From Terriglobia bacterium (GTDB lineage Bacteria; Acidobacteriota; Terriglobia; Bryobacterales; Bryobacteraceae): a DNA stretch of 64,000 nucleotides. The position numbers were made by a program, and so were the translations under genes. Under the pieces are notes generated by a model. That model searched no databases and was not told the origin of the DNA. It saw only the letters and a program-made list of their open reading frames with translations. The DNA is taken from contig JAIQFE010000017.1 in NCBI GenBank assembly GCA_020073445.1, positions 1-64,000 on the forward strand, in the 5' to 3' direction. This document shows, in pieces, positions 36,285 to 44,439 of the stretch (positions are counted from its first letter, which is position 1; each line of letters starts with the position of its first letter).

Positions 36285-37628
36285 ATGAAGAAATCGCTCA
36301 CGGCCGCTTGGATCGCGATCGCCCTTGGAACGTCCGTCGCGGCGTATGCTCAGAACACGGCTCTGCGCGTGGGCGCGGCCAAAGTGGATGTGACTCCGGC
36401 GCAGGCCGACCTGCCGAAGAACTACGACGGCATCCTCGATCACATCTATTCGCGCGCGATCGTAATCGACAACGGGACCGCCTCGGCTGCGCTCATAACG
36501 GTGGACGCTGGCGGTGTGCCCGACCCGATCTGGCAGGCTGTCTCCAAGCAGCTCGAAAGCGAGCTCGGAATTCCCGCGAAGAATGTGCTGCTGACCGCGA
36601 CGCACAGCCACAGTGTGCCGGGCCAGCCAGCCGGTCCGTACACGCAGAAGATCGTGGAATCCGTCCGGCTGGCCAAGCAGCGGCTCGCGGCGGCTCGCAT
36701 TGGTTATGGGACGGGCGTTTCCTACATCAACGTCAATCGCAACATTATCGATCCCAAGACAAGGCGTTGGTGGGAAGGACCCAATTACGAAGGTCCGTCC
36801 GACAAGACCGTCGCCGTGATCAAGTTCGAAAGTCTGAGCGGGGAGCCGCTGGCAGTCTATTACAACTACGCCATGCACGGGGTTGCCGCGGGCCAGTTGG
36901 ACCTGGTCAGCGGCGATGCCCCAGGCACCACTTCGAAGTACATCGAGGATTCGTTCGACGATAAGATCGTCGCCTTGTGGTCCAGCGGCGCTGCCGGTGA
37001 TCAGAATCCCATCTACTTTCAGCAGACCTACGATCTGCGCGAAATCCGCATCAAAGACTACGCCAAACGCGGCATCGACATCAGCAACTCCATGCCTCCC
37101 GGCGGCCAGGGCCTGAACAAGAAAGACCCGACCGTCATCAAGCTGATGAACCAGCAGAAACAGATGATCCTGTCCATGGGGCAGTTCCTGGGCGAAGAGG
37201 TGATGCATGTGATGCGCGACATGGAACGTACCGAGTCGAGCATTCAGGTTGACGGCCGGTTCAAGACCGTCAGTTGTCCGGGGCGCGAGCGCACGAACGA
37301 GGGGCGCGCGGGTTTTCCGGGCGAGTATAAAGAGGCCGGTCCGGTGGATATACGGCTGGGACTACTCAGGCTGGGAGACATCATGATCGGCGCCGTGAAT
37401 GCGGAGGTCTTCAACCCGATTGCCCAACGCCTCAAGAAAGAGTCGCCCTACGCGCGGACCATGATGGCGACTCTCACCAACGGTTCCGCACGTTCCGGTT
37501 ATATCCCGCACGATGCGGGCTTCGGGATGTACACGTTTGAGGTCCTGTCTTCGCGGTTGCAGCCCGGTTGTGCGGAGTCCGCGATCGTCAACGGAATCCT
37601 TGACCTCATGCCAGTATCCGGCAAGTAA
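36285..37628 (+). CDS. Neutral/alkaline ceramidase-like secreted protein
   Basis: The 447-residue protein has a Sec signal and the N-terminal fold of neutral/alkaline non-lysosomal ceramidases (PF04734): LRVGAAKVDVTPAQADLP, then VLLTATHSHSVPGQP with metal-ligand histidines, VYYNYAMHGVAAG and LWSSGAAGDQNPI. Short bacterial relatives like this are common in Acidobacteria and Planctomycetes, and few hydrolyse ceramide; the reaction is best described as amide or ester hydrolysis of unknown substrate. It starts nine bases after the carboxylesterase stop. Confidence 0.87.
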   Translation: MKKSLTAAWIAIALGTSVAAYAQNTALRVGAAKVDVTPAQADLPKNYDGILDHIYSRAIVIDNGTASAALITVDAGGVPDPIWQAVSKQLESELGIPAKNVLLTATHSHSVPGQPAGPYTQKIVESVRLAKQRLAAARIGYGTGVSYINVNRNIIDPKTRRWWEGPNYEGPSDKTVAVIKFESLSGEPLAVYYNYAMHGVAAGQLDLVSGDAPGTTSKYIEDSFDDKIVALWSSGAAGDQNPIYFQQTYDLREIRIKDYAKRGIDISNSMPPGGQGLNKKDPTVIKLMNQQKQMILSMGQFLGEEVMHVMRDMERTESSIQVDGRFKTVSCPGRERTNEGRAGFPGEYKEAGPVDIRLGLLRLGDIMIGAVNAEVFNPIAQRLKKESPYARTMMATLTNGSARSGYIPHDAGFGMYTFEVLSSRLQPGCAESAIVNGILDLMPVSGK

Positions 37629-37646
37629 CCGCACGGAAGGAATCTC

Positions 37647-39407
37647 ATGACAGGCTCACGTTTCTCGATCGTTCTTACCGTTGGAGCCGCTGCTCTGATC
37701 TGGTCTGTTGGCGCCGGCGCACAAGCTCCGTCCGGTTCCAAGACAATCACCGAGGCGGAGTGTACCGCCGCCAAACTGGGCGATAGCATTCCGATTACGG
37801 CAATCGGTGAGCCCGTATCCGCGGTTACTCTTAGCGCTCCCCGCTGGAACGCCGCCGCGAAGGGATTGCCACCGTACTGCACTGTGAACGGCGCGATGGC
37901 GCCGGTGGATCGCGCCCCAAATGCCAAACCGATCAACTTTCAGGTGGCCTTTCCACCCGCTTGGAATGGGCGCGCCGCGCAGCTTGGCGGTGGCGGCATG
38001 AACGGAACCATCCCGGGCCTCACGGGCGGCGGCCCCGGGAACCCGTTCGCTCAAGGTTTTGTCACCTACGGCAGCGATTCCGGCCACCAGGCCGGCGGAT
38101 TCGGTTTTGGCGGGCCGGGCGCGGCCAAAGGAGCGGTAAAAGATGCTGCGAAGGCCGCACCTCCCTCCGACGATTGGGCACTGAACGACGAGGCGATCAA
38201 GAATCTCGGCTACATGCAGATGAAGAAGACGCACGATGCCGCGATGGTGCTGATCCAAAGGATGTATGGCGAGCGCCCCAAGTACAACTACTACATCGGT
38301 TCCTCGCAGGGCGGACGCGAGGCGCTGACGGTCGCGCAGCGTTATCCGGCCGATTATGACGGCGTGGCGGCGAACGTCCCGATCGTGAGCTTCTCATCAC
38401 TCATGCTGGCGCCGGAGCTGATCCGCATTCAGGAGAAGCCAGCGGCAAACTGGATCACACCAGCAAAGATCAACGCCATCCGCGGCGAGTTCATGCGCCA
38501 GTGCGACCATCTGGACGGGCTTGTGGACGGCATCATCAATAACTACATGGCATGCCGCGCCATTTTCGACGTGAAGCAAGGCAAGTCCGGCCGGCATCCG
38601 TGGGCGTCGAAACGCTGCCCGAACAATGTGGACCCGAACCCGGCTGATACCAGTGCAGAGGCCTGCCTGACAGACGGCCAGAGCGCAACGCTCGAGTTCG
38701 TCTACACCCGCTACCCCTTCGCTGCGCCGCTGGCGAATGGCGTGAAAAGCTTCGGAATGTGGTTGCCAAATACTGACCCGAGCGGCAGCGGCCTGATCCT
38801 CGGGTCGCGGTTTCGTGGGCAGGAAGGCGCCCCTGCGGATGCGGCGATGCACAGCCACTTAGGCGCGATTGGCGTCACGGGATTCCTGATGAAGGACCTG
38901 ACCGAAAACCCCTTGGACTACGTCGAAGGCGGCAAGTTGGCCGCTCGGCGCGCCGAACTATCTTCCTGGCTCGACGCTACCAATCCCGATTTCGCCGCGT
39001 TCGCGAAGCGGGGCGGCAAAATGATCGTCGCGATCGGTACCAATGATACGCTGGCATCGCCCGGGGCGCAGCTTGACTTCTATCAATCGGTGCTCGACAA
39101 GATGGGCCGCGGCGCAGTCGACCGTTTTGCCCGGCTCTACGTCATACCGCAAACCGGCCATGGACTCTCCGGCACCAACTACGGGGTCGACGGGGAAGGG
39201 AAGACAATCCAAGCGCGGCCTATCCCAAACACCTTTGATCGCCTAACGCTACTGACGGATTGGGTGGAAAAGGGCGTGGCTCCTGGCAAGTCCATGAAAG
39301 TGACGGCTGGCGATCGCAGCCTTCCGCTGTGTTCCTATCCTGAGTTTCCGAAATACAGCAAGGGGCCAGTGGACGCGGCAGACTCATACGCTTGCAGCGC
39401 CCGGTAG
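37647..39407 (+). CDS. Tannase-family hydrolase lacking the CS/HC cysteines
   Basis: This 586-residue exported protein is a second tannase/feruloyl esterase homologue (APRWNAAAKGLPPYCTVNGAM, NFQVAFPPAWNGR, YGSDSGHQAGG). Its nucleophile elbow reads YIGSSQGGREALTVAQRYP and its histidine region QTGHGLSGTN. The two cysteines of the CS-D-HC motif, present in the paralogue at 33166-34701, are both replaced, by serine and by glycine. The paired loss suggests a real subfamily without the active-site disulfide. AAGGAATCTC precedes the ATG. It is the last gene of the esterase operon and ends 61 bases before repeat copy B. Confidence 0.88.
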   Translation: MTGSRFSIVLTVGAAALIWSVGAGAQAPSGSKTITEAECTAAKLGDSIPITAIGEPVSAVTLSAPRWNAAAKGLPPYCTVNGAMAPVDRAPNAKPINFQVAFPPAWNGRAAQLGGGGMNGTIPGLTGGGPGNPFAQGFVTYGSDSGHQAGGFGFGGPGAAKGAVKDAAKAAPPSDDWALNDEAIKNLGYMQMKKTHDAAMVLIQRMYGERPKYNYYIGSSQGGREALTVAQRYPADYDGVAANVPIVSFSSLMLAPELIRIQEKPAANWITPAKINAIRGEFMRQCDHLDGLVDGIINNYMACRAIFDVKQGKSGRHPWASKRCPNNVDPNPADTSAEACLTDGQSATLEFVYTRYPFAAPLANGVKSFGMWLPNTDPSGSGLILGSRFRGQEGAPADAAMHSHLGAIGVTGFLMKDLTENPLDYVEGGKLAARRAELSSWLDATNPDFAAFAKRGGKMIVAIGTNDTLASPGAQLDFYQSVLDKMGRGAVDRFARLYVIPQTGHGLSGTNYGVDGEGKTIQARPIPNTFDRLTLLTDWVEKGVAPGKSMKVTAGDRSLPLCSYPEFPKYSKGPVDAADSYACSAR

Positions 39408-39467
39408 CTGCGTGCCGCGGTCCGCAATTGGATGAGGGCCAAAGCCACTATTTCGACCTGCTCCCTA

Positions 39468-39535
39468 GCTTGGGGACGCACATCCTGAGTATTAGAACGC
39501 GCTCCTCTAAACAACTTGAACACGGGCATCGCGCC
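39468..39535 (-). pseudogene. Decayed serine-recombinase tail, copy B
   Basis: Reverse translation gives MPVFKLFRGARSNTQDVRP, homologous to the end of copy A at 11089-11280 (MRLFKSLDGARPNAQDVRP). Everything upstream of this point in the tail has been lost by a deletion that joins it directly to the hairpin remnant. Confidence 0.65.
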
Positions 39536-39622
39536 GTTTCGCGGGCGTTCTTGGCTTTTGCGGGCTGATGAGTTCTTTGGAATGTGTGGAAGAAGTGGCC
39601 TGTTTCCCGCTTGACACGCAGG
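39468..39622 (+). repeat. Direct repeat copy B with half-tRNA remnant
   Basis: Matches 11098-11161 and 11364-11455 with the intervening 200 bases deleted. The terminator has lost its left arm. The anticodon arm reads CCCGC-TTGACAC-GCAGG with one mismatch, and no T-arm follows, so tRNA character is already eroded. Two further hairpins lie at its edge: TCCCGCT/AGCGGGA (39605-39630) and GGCCTCT/AGAGGCC (39632-39650). Confidence 0.7.
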
Positions 39623-39650
39623 AAGCGGGAAGGCCTCTAGTGAAGAGGCC

Positions 39651-39899
39651 GCGCACTCAAACTGCCTTGCGTCGAGGACTTTCCGGGAACCGCCAGACAG
39701 ATTGCTACATCTAACAGATGAGGGGCCACGCGTGTCAGACCCTAACCTCCGGCAGGTTTGACTTCCTGGAAGTGTTTTTTTCGAAAGAGATCGTGCTTTC
39801 TCTTTCACTCTTCCGGGCTGGCCTCTCCCAATCGATGCTTCCCGACCCAGGGCCTCGGGCTCTTTGTTTGATAGCATGGTTGGCTCGCGGACATTGGAG
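39651..39899. other. Non-coding stretch after repeat copy B
   Basis: No gene can be supported here. A T-run at 39776-39781 follows a weak CTTCCTGGAAG palindrome and could end transcription coming from the esterase operon, but this is speculative. Confidence 0.3.
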
Positions 39900-40082
39900 A
39901 TGATCGAGTGCCCACACTGCCGGATGGTAACCAAGGACGACAAGGCGTCTCACTGTGTTTCCTGTGGACGGCAATTCTTCCGTCGAGAACACAAGTTCAA
40001 AGAACATAGCTCTTGGTGGGTATTTCTTCTCCCTGGTCTGGTTATCTTCATTGCTGTCGTTATATTTCTGCGGCACTGCTAG
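39900..40082 (+). CDS. Small zinc-ribbon membrane protein
   Basis: The 60-residue product has two C-x2-C pairs (IECPHCRMVTKDDKASHCVSCG), a basic stretch, and one C-terminal membrane helix (WWVFLLPGLVIFIAVVIFL). This matches small tail-anchored zinc-ribbon proteins. The frame is open from 39864, so an upstream ATG at 39864 or 39876 is also possible; GGAG directly abuts the ATG at 39900. Function unknown. Confidence 0.55.
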   Translation: MIECPHCRMVTKDDKASHCVSCGRQFFRREHKFKEHSSWWVFLLPGLVIFIAVVIFLRHC

Positions 40083-40258
40083 GGAGCCGATGAGCGGGAC
40101 CACAGCGGGGCCTGCTATCGCCCCACGGCTCCTCCCACAAGTCACTTCTGGATCGGGTTCCGTCCGCCTTACGTTGGTTTCGTCTCGTTCTGCCGATAGA
40201 TACGCCAAGAGCCGCCGCACAGGAACCTGGGACCCCTCTTTCATGAAAGTGAGTCTCT

Positions 40259-40471
40259 ATGGCACTGTTCGCCGCTGCATCAGAATATTGCGATATCTGC
40301 AAGATCGCCACGAAACGCTGCGAGTACTATCCTGCCGGCCGCAGTCGGAGGCACGCGAAATGCCTGGAGTGCGATCGCAAGGACCCCCGCACCCCTAACG
40401 ACTTCCAGAAGAGAGATGCTCGATTTTGTTTCGAATGCAATTGCCAACAAAATCAGCCGCGATCCCACTGA
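40259..40471 (+). CDS. Possible small cysteine-rich protein
   Basis: A 70-residue frame with three C-x2-C pairs (EYCDICK, AKCLECD, RFCFECN), the spacing expected for zinc knuckles, which is hard to get by chance. GAAAGTGAG precedes the ATG by few bases. No family is recognised; it may be phage- or element-derived because it lies beside repeat copy B. Confidence 0.45.
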   Translation: MALFAAASEYCDICKIATKRCEYYPAGRSRRHAKCLECDRKDPRTPNDFQKRDARFCFECNCQQNQPRSH

Positions 40472-40476
40472 TCCAC

Positions 40477-40695
40477 ATGAGGCCATCCAATGAACGAGAG
40501 CTGGCAATCGCACGCACCGTCGATAAGATCGCCATCGAAGGCCGGCTTAGTCTAAACGCGGTCGATGAGGTGGCAGCGGCCCTTGGTTTCCCTGTTATCC
40601 ACAAATCCGACAGCGCGTACCTGGGACGCTACATTCAGTGGCGAATGGAAACCCCCATTGTCAAGGTACAGGACCCGTCGGAAAGAACGGCCTAG
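40477..40695 (+). CDS. Small hypothetical protein
   Basis: A 72-residue, mostly helical frame (ERELAIARTVDKIAIEGRLSLNAVDEVAAALGFPVI). I see no known family. It starts five bases after the cysteine-rich frame ends, so the two may be co-transcribed. The lack of a clear ribosome site leaves this uncertain. Confidence 0.4.
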   Translation: MRPSNERELAIARTVDKIAIEGRLSLNAVDEVAAALGFPVIHKSDSAYLGRYIQWRMETPIVKVQDPSERTA

Positions 40696-40771
40696 CCGGC
40701 CGTTATCGATGTCCTCCGGCGCGGCATTTCCATCGAGCATTACGCGGCCTTTTCAGTGGTTGAAGGAGCCT

Positions 40772-40978
40772 ATGTCCAAAAGAGTAGATCGCAATGGTGC
40801 ACGCATTCGGATTGTGGAGGATTCGACTGGTCGTGAAGTCTGGAATGGACGAACTGACTCCAGTCCAGCGGAGGTTATTCGCTACTCCGAGGATGGAATT
40901 AAGAAGACCCTCAGCGTAGACGGGTCCACGGATGTGGAACTGCTTCAGGCACTGGAACATCTCTTAAATCCAAGCTAG
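40772..40978 (+). CDS. Small hypothetical protein with strong ribosome site
   Basis: The 68-residue product (MSKRVDRNGARIRIVEDSTG ... ELLQALEHLLNPS) reads as a compact alpha/beta protein. GAAGGAGCCT lies directly before the ATG, an almost ideal ribosome site, which supports a real gene although no family is recognised. It is convergent with glycogen phosphorylase, whose stop is 35 bases away. Confidence 0.6.
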   Translation: MSKRVDRNGARIRIVEDSTGREVWNGRTDSSPAEVIRYSEDGIKKTLSVDGSTDVELLQALEHLLNPS

Positions 40979-41013
40979 CTCCGCACGTTGTCCAGTTCGC
41001 AGCTCGCCGGCGT

Positions 41014-43581
41014 CTATGACGGGTTCTTGATGTTCCAAATGTCGCGAGCGTATTCTGCGACCGTCCGATCGCTCGAAAACTTCCCCATCCTGGCGACATT
41101 CATAATCGCCATCTGGGTCCAGCGGCTCCGCTCGCGGAACGTATCACCTGCCTTTTCCTGCGCTTCGACGTAGGCCGTGAAATCCGCCAGGTGGAAGTGC
41201 TCATCGTTTGCGTCCATGACGCTGGCAAAAATCCAGGCGAAGAGGTTCGGCTCGTTAGGACAGAACAGATTCGATGAGAAGCTGTCGACCATCCGCTTCA
41301 CTCGAGGATCGCGAGCGTAATATTCCCACGGCCGGTACGATTTCTGCTCGCGCATGGTCCGCACCTCGGCGGCTTTCAAGCCGAAGATGAACATGTTTTC
41401 CCGGCCCACTTCCTCCAGGATCTCGATATTTGCGCCGTCGAGAGTGCCGATCGTGACCGCGCCATTCAGCGCCAGTTTCATGTTGCCGGTTCCCGATGCT
41501 TCGGTTCCGGCGGTCGAAATCTGCTCGCTGATATCTGCGGCGGGGATAATCTTCTCCGCCAGCGAAACGCGATAGTCGGGAATGAAGGCCACCTTGATCC
41601 ATGGGTTGGCGCGTGGATCGTGGTTGATCACCCGCCCCACGTTGTGGATCAGCTTGATGATCTGTTTGGCGAGCCAGTAGCCGGGCGCGGCCTTCCCCGC
41701 GAATATGTAGGTTCTCGGCACAGCAGGCTGGCGGCCGTCATCGACCAGTGACAAGTACTCATCGACGAGGTGCATCACGTTGAGCAACTGCCGCTTGTAG
41801 GCGTGGATCCGTTTGGCCTGAATATCGAAGAGCGAATCGGGATCGACTTTCAACCGGGAGGTATCTTGGATGATCCCCGCCAGTTTTTCCTTATTCAGGT
41901 GCTTGACTCTTTCGAATTCGGCTTGGAAGCCAGCATCCGCCGCATGGGCTTCCAGCTCCCGCAGCCGATACAGGTCCGTGAGCCACCCTTCTCCGATCGT
42001 GGAAGTGATCAGGCTTGCCAATGCGGGGTTCGTCTTCAGCAACCAGCGCCTCTGCGTAATACCGTTGGTCTTGTCGTTGAACTTTTCCGGGCAGAGCCTA
42101 AAGAAGTCGGGTGCCAGAGACGTCTTGATCAACTCGGTATGAATGGCGGAGACTCCGTTGATCGAATGGCTTCCTTCCATGGCGAGACTTGCCATGCGCA
42201 CCTGCTGGGGCGTGGACTCCTCAATGATCGACAATCGCTTGAGGCGGCCGGCATCCCCTGGATATGCAGCGGAAATCCTGTCCAGAAAACGGCGGTTGAT
42301 CTCATAGATAATCTGCAGGTGCCGGGGAAGCACCGACTCGAGCAGCGGAACCGGCCACTTCTCCAATGATTCCGGCGCGAGTGTGTGGTTGGTGTATCCG
42401 AGGGTAGCCTGAGTGATCGTCCACGCCTGCTCCCATTCCAGATCCTTTTCATCAATGAGGATGCGCATCAACTCGGCGACCGCGAGAGCGGGATGCGTGT
42501 CGTTTAGCTGAAGCGCAACTTTCTCGGGGAAGGCCTGGAAGTTCTCGTGATCCCGTTCGAACCGTCGGACGATATCTCGAATCGCGCAGGCGACGAGGAA
42601 ATACTCCTGCACCAGCCGCAGTTCTTGTCCGGCAACCATGACGTCTGAAGGGTAGAGAACCTTGGAAATTGTTTCCGAGGCGATCTTCTGCTCGACGGCC
42701 TTCAAATAATCGCCGTCGTTGAAGATCTTCATATCGAAGTCCTGCGAGGCGCGCGCCGAGTACAGCCGCAGATAGTTTACGGTCTGGCCGCCATAGCCGA
42801 CGACCGGAATGTCGTGAGGAATGCCGATGAGGACCTTCCAATCCATCCACATGGGGTTGTAGCCGCCTTTGCGATCGACGCTGTGCTCGACATGGCCATA
42901 AACCGGGACCACGCAAGCTTCGTCCGGGCGGGCGATCTCCCACGGAGTGCCTTCCGCGAGCCAGTTATCCGGTTTCTCGCGCTGATATCCGTTATCGATC
43001 TCCTGCTTGAACAGGCCGTATTCGTAATTGATGCCGTAACCGTAGCCGGGCATCCCAAGGGTCGCCAGCGAGTCCAGAAGGCAAGCGGCCAACCGCCCGA
43101 GCCCGCCATTGCCCAGGGCTGCGTCGGGCTCGCTTGCCTCGACGTCTTCCAAGCTGGCTCCCAGATTTTTGAGCGCTTCCCGGCAGGATTCGCGGATTCC
43201 GAGATTGAGGAGGTTGTTGCCGAGAAACTGCCCGATCAGAAACTCGATCGAAAGGTAGTACAGCCGCTTGGGATTGCTGCGCCCGTACCGCTCTTCGGTT
43301 TCGAGCATGCGATCCACCATCCGGTCCCGTACTGCCAGCGCGACCGCGTCAAACCGGTCTCGCGCGCTCAGATCCCGCCAATGCTTGCCTAGCGAGTATC
43401 TGGCGTGGCGCTCGATAGCTTCCTGCAGCGAGGAGGCACTATCCCGAATGGAACTTGTTTCCTCCACTTGTTCGCCGGTTCCAGTTGGCCGTCGCCTTAA
43501 TATACCCCCGCAGACTGTTGCTTCGCATACGGCGGATAACTTCCCGATCTCAGACGTTTCCCTTACCGAGGACAGCATCAT
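41014..43581 (-). CDS. glgP: Glycogen/starch phosphorylase
   Basis: This 855-residue protein is a complete GT35 phosphorylase, which releases glucose-1-phosphate from glycogen using pyridoxal phosphate. Evidence includes YYLSIEFLIGQFLGNNLLNL, the ALGNGGLGRLAACLLDSLATL block, LNDTHPALAVAELMR, and the cofactor region EASGTGNMKLALNGAVTIGTLDGAN with the PLP lysine. The first 50 residues are not typical, so the start could lie further in; no ribosome site precedes the ATG at 43581. A weak promoter candidate (TTGACT at 43629-43624) lies upstream. The branching enzyme gene is 10 kb away, so glycogen genes are not one operon here. Confidence 0.93.
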   Translation of the reverse strand: MMLSSVRETSEIGKLSAVCEATVCGGILRRRPTGTGEQVEETSSIRDSASSLQEAIERHARYSLGKHWRDLSARDRFDAVALAVRDRMVDRMLETEERYGRSNPKRLYYLSIEFLIGQFLGNNLLNLGIRESCREALKNLGASLEDVEASEPDAALGNGGLGRLAACLLDSLATLGMPGYGYGINYEYGLFKQEIDNGYQREKPDNWLAEGTPWEIARPDEACVVPVYGHVEHSVDRKGGYNPMWMDWKVLIGIPHDIPVVGYGGQTVNYLRLYSARASQDFDMKIFNDGDYLKAVEQKIASETISKVLYPSDVMVAGQELRLVQEYFLVACAIRDIVRRFERDHENFQAFPEKVALQLNDTHPALAVAELMRILIDEKDLEWEQAWTITQATLGYTNHTLAPESLEKWPVPLLESVLPRHLQIIYEINRRFLDRISAAYPGDAGRLKRLSIIEESTPQQVRMASLAMEGSHSINGVSAIHTELIKTSLAPDFFRLCPEKFNDKTNGITQRRWLLKTNPALASLITSTIGEGWLTDLYRLRELEAHAADAGFQAEFERVKHLNKEKLAGIIQDTSRLKVDPDSLFDIQAKRIHAYKRQLLNVMHLVDEYLSLVDDGRQPAVPRTYIFAGKAAPGYWLAKQIIKLIHNVGRVINHDPRANPWIKVAFIPDYRVSLAEKIIPAADISEQISTAGTEASGTGNMKLALNGAVTIGTLDGANIEILEEVGRENMFIFGLKAAEVRTMREQKSYRPWEYYARDPRVKRMVDSFSSNLFCPNEPNLFAWIFASVMDANDEHFHLADFTAYVEAQEKAGDTFRERSRWTQMAIMNVARMGKFSSDRTVAEYARDIWNIKNPS

Positions 43582-43732
43582 GACTTGTAACGGCGCATTT
43601 ATGTCAGAAAATAGCCTGTACTAAGTCAAAAATGTGTCTTTAGAGGGATTTATTTACTGAAATAACATTGATACCTTCGAATCCAGTGGCCCTGCAGCCC
43701 GTAGCTCAAAAACCACCGAGGAGAATCAGTCG

Positions 43733-43915
43733 ATGAAAAACCTGCTCTTAAAATTACGAATCTTAAAAGATACTAGAGGTCAAGATCTCATTGAATACGC
43801 TCTGATGGCCGGCTTCGTGGCCGTGGCTGCCGGGGCAATCATGCCCGGCGTGTCCGTAAGCATCAGTCAGATCTTTTCGAAGGTCGCTTCAGTCCTCAGC
43901 TCCGCCAACGGCTGA
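43733..43915 (+). CDS. Flp-type IVb pilin
   Basis: The 60-residue product has a short basic leader, the processing site in [23 protein letters not shown] (glycine before Q-D-L-I-E-Y-A-L; the conserved glutamate is present) and a hydrophobic helix, as in Flp/Fap pilins of tad systems. GAGGAG lies nine bases before the ATG. No tad or rcp assembly genes are in the window, so this is a solitary pilin gene that must use machinery coded elsewhere. Confidence 0.9.
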   Translation: MKNLLLKLRILKDTRGQDLIEYALMAGFVAVAAGAIMPGVSVSISQIFSKVASVLSSANG

Positions 43916-43986
43916 TCGCTAGCCAACGTCGCACTGGAAGGCAAGGAACTGCCCGGTATAATTGGAAGCGGATCGGAATAGCTTCC

Positions 43987-44382
43987 TTGCCTTCAATTCT
44001 CTCTCCAGAAGAAGTACGAACTCGCCTCGCCGAAGTCGCCCGCAACTTGGGTATCGGCAAGATCCAGCGCCACATCTTCCTCTGCGCGGAACAGACCAAG
44101 CCCAAATGCGCTCCTCCCGAAGTCACTGGACCTGCGTGGGATTACCTCAAGAAACGCCTCACCGAAACCAAGTTGACTAGTGCTGACGGCTGCGTATACC
44201 GCACCAAGGCCAACTGCCTGCGGATCTGCGAGCACGGGCCCATTGCCGTGGTCTATCCCGACGGCGTTTGGTATCACTCGGCTACTCCCGAGGTCCTCGA
44301 ACGCATCCTGCAGGAACACCTGATCGGCGGCAAACCGGTCGAGGAATTTGTCTTCGCTGTGAACCCTCTGCCCCCCGCCTAA
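43987..44382 (+). CDS. Thioredoxin-like 2Fe-2S ferredoxin
   Basis: A 131-residue protein with the thioredoxin-fold [2Fe-2S] pattern: [15 protein letters not shown] gives two cysteines spaced by seven residues and [11 protein letters not shown] two spaced by three. The end [30 protein letters not shown] is characteristic of stand-alone family members. It likely carries electrons in the cytoplasm. The TTG start at 43987 has no clear ribosome site and should be treated as tentative. A tandem hydrolase follows 57 bases later. Confidence 0.83.
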   Translation: MPSILSPEEVRTRLAEVARNLGIGKIQRHIFLCAEQTKPKCAPPEVTGPAWDYLKKRLTETKLTSADGCVYRTKANCLRICEHGPIAVVYPDGVWYHSATPEVLERILQEHLIGGKPVEEFVFAVNPLPPA

Positions 44383-44439
44383 AAGCCTCCAGATCGTGGT
44401 ATCAATGTTTCGATACCCTTCTCAAAGGAGCCCACGTCG

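Noticed and set aside
35790-37208. A 472-residue reverse frame across the carboxylesterase and ceramidase-like genes
   Set aside because: It spans two genes with complete motifs on the other strand; no domain recognised.
43590-43629. A firm promoter for glycogen phosphorylase
   Set aside because: TTGACT is present, but the best -10 at 17-base spacing (TGACAT) matches the consensus poorly; noted only as weak support in the gene entry.
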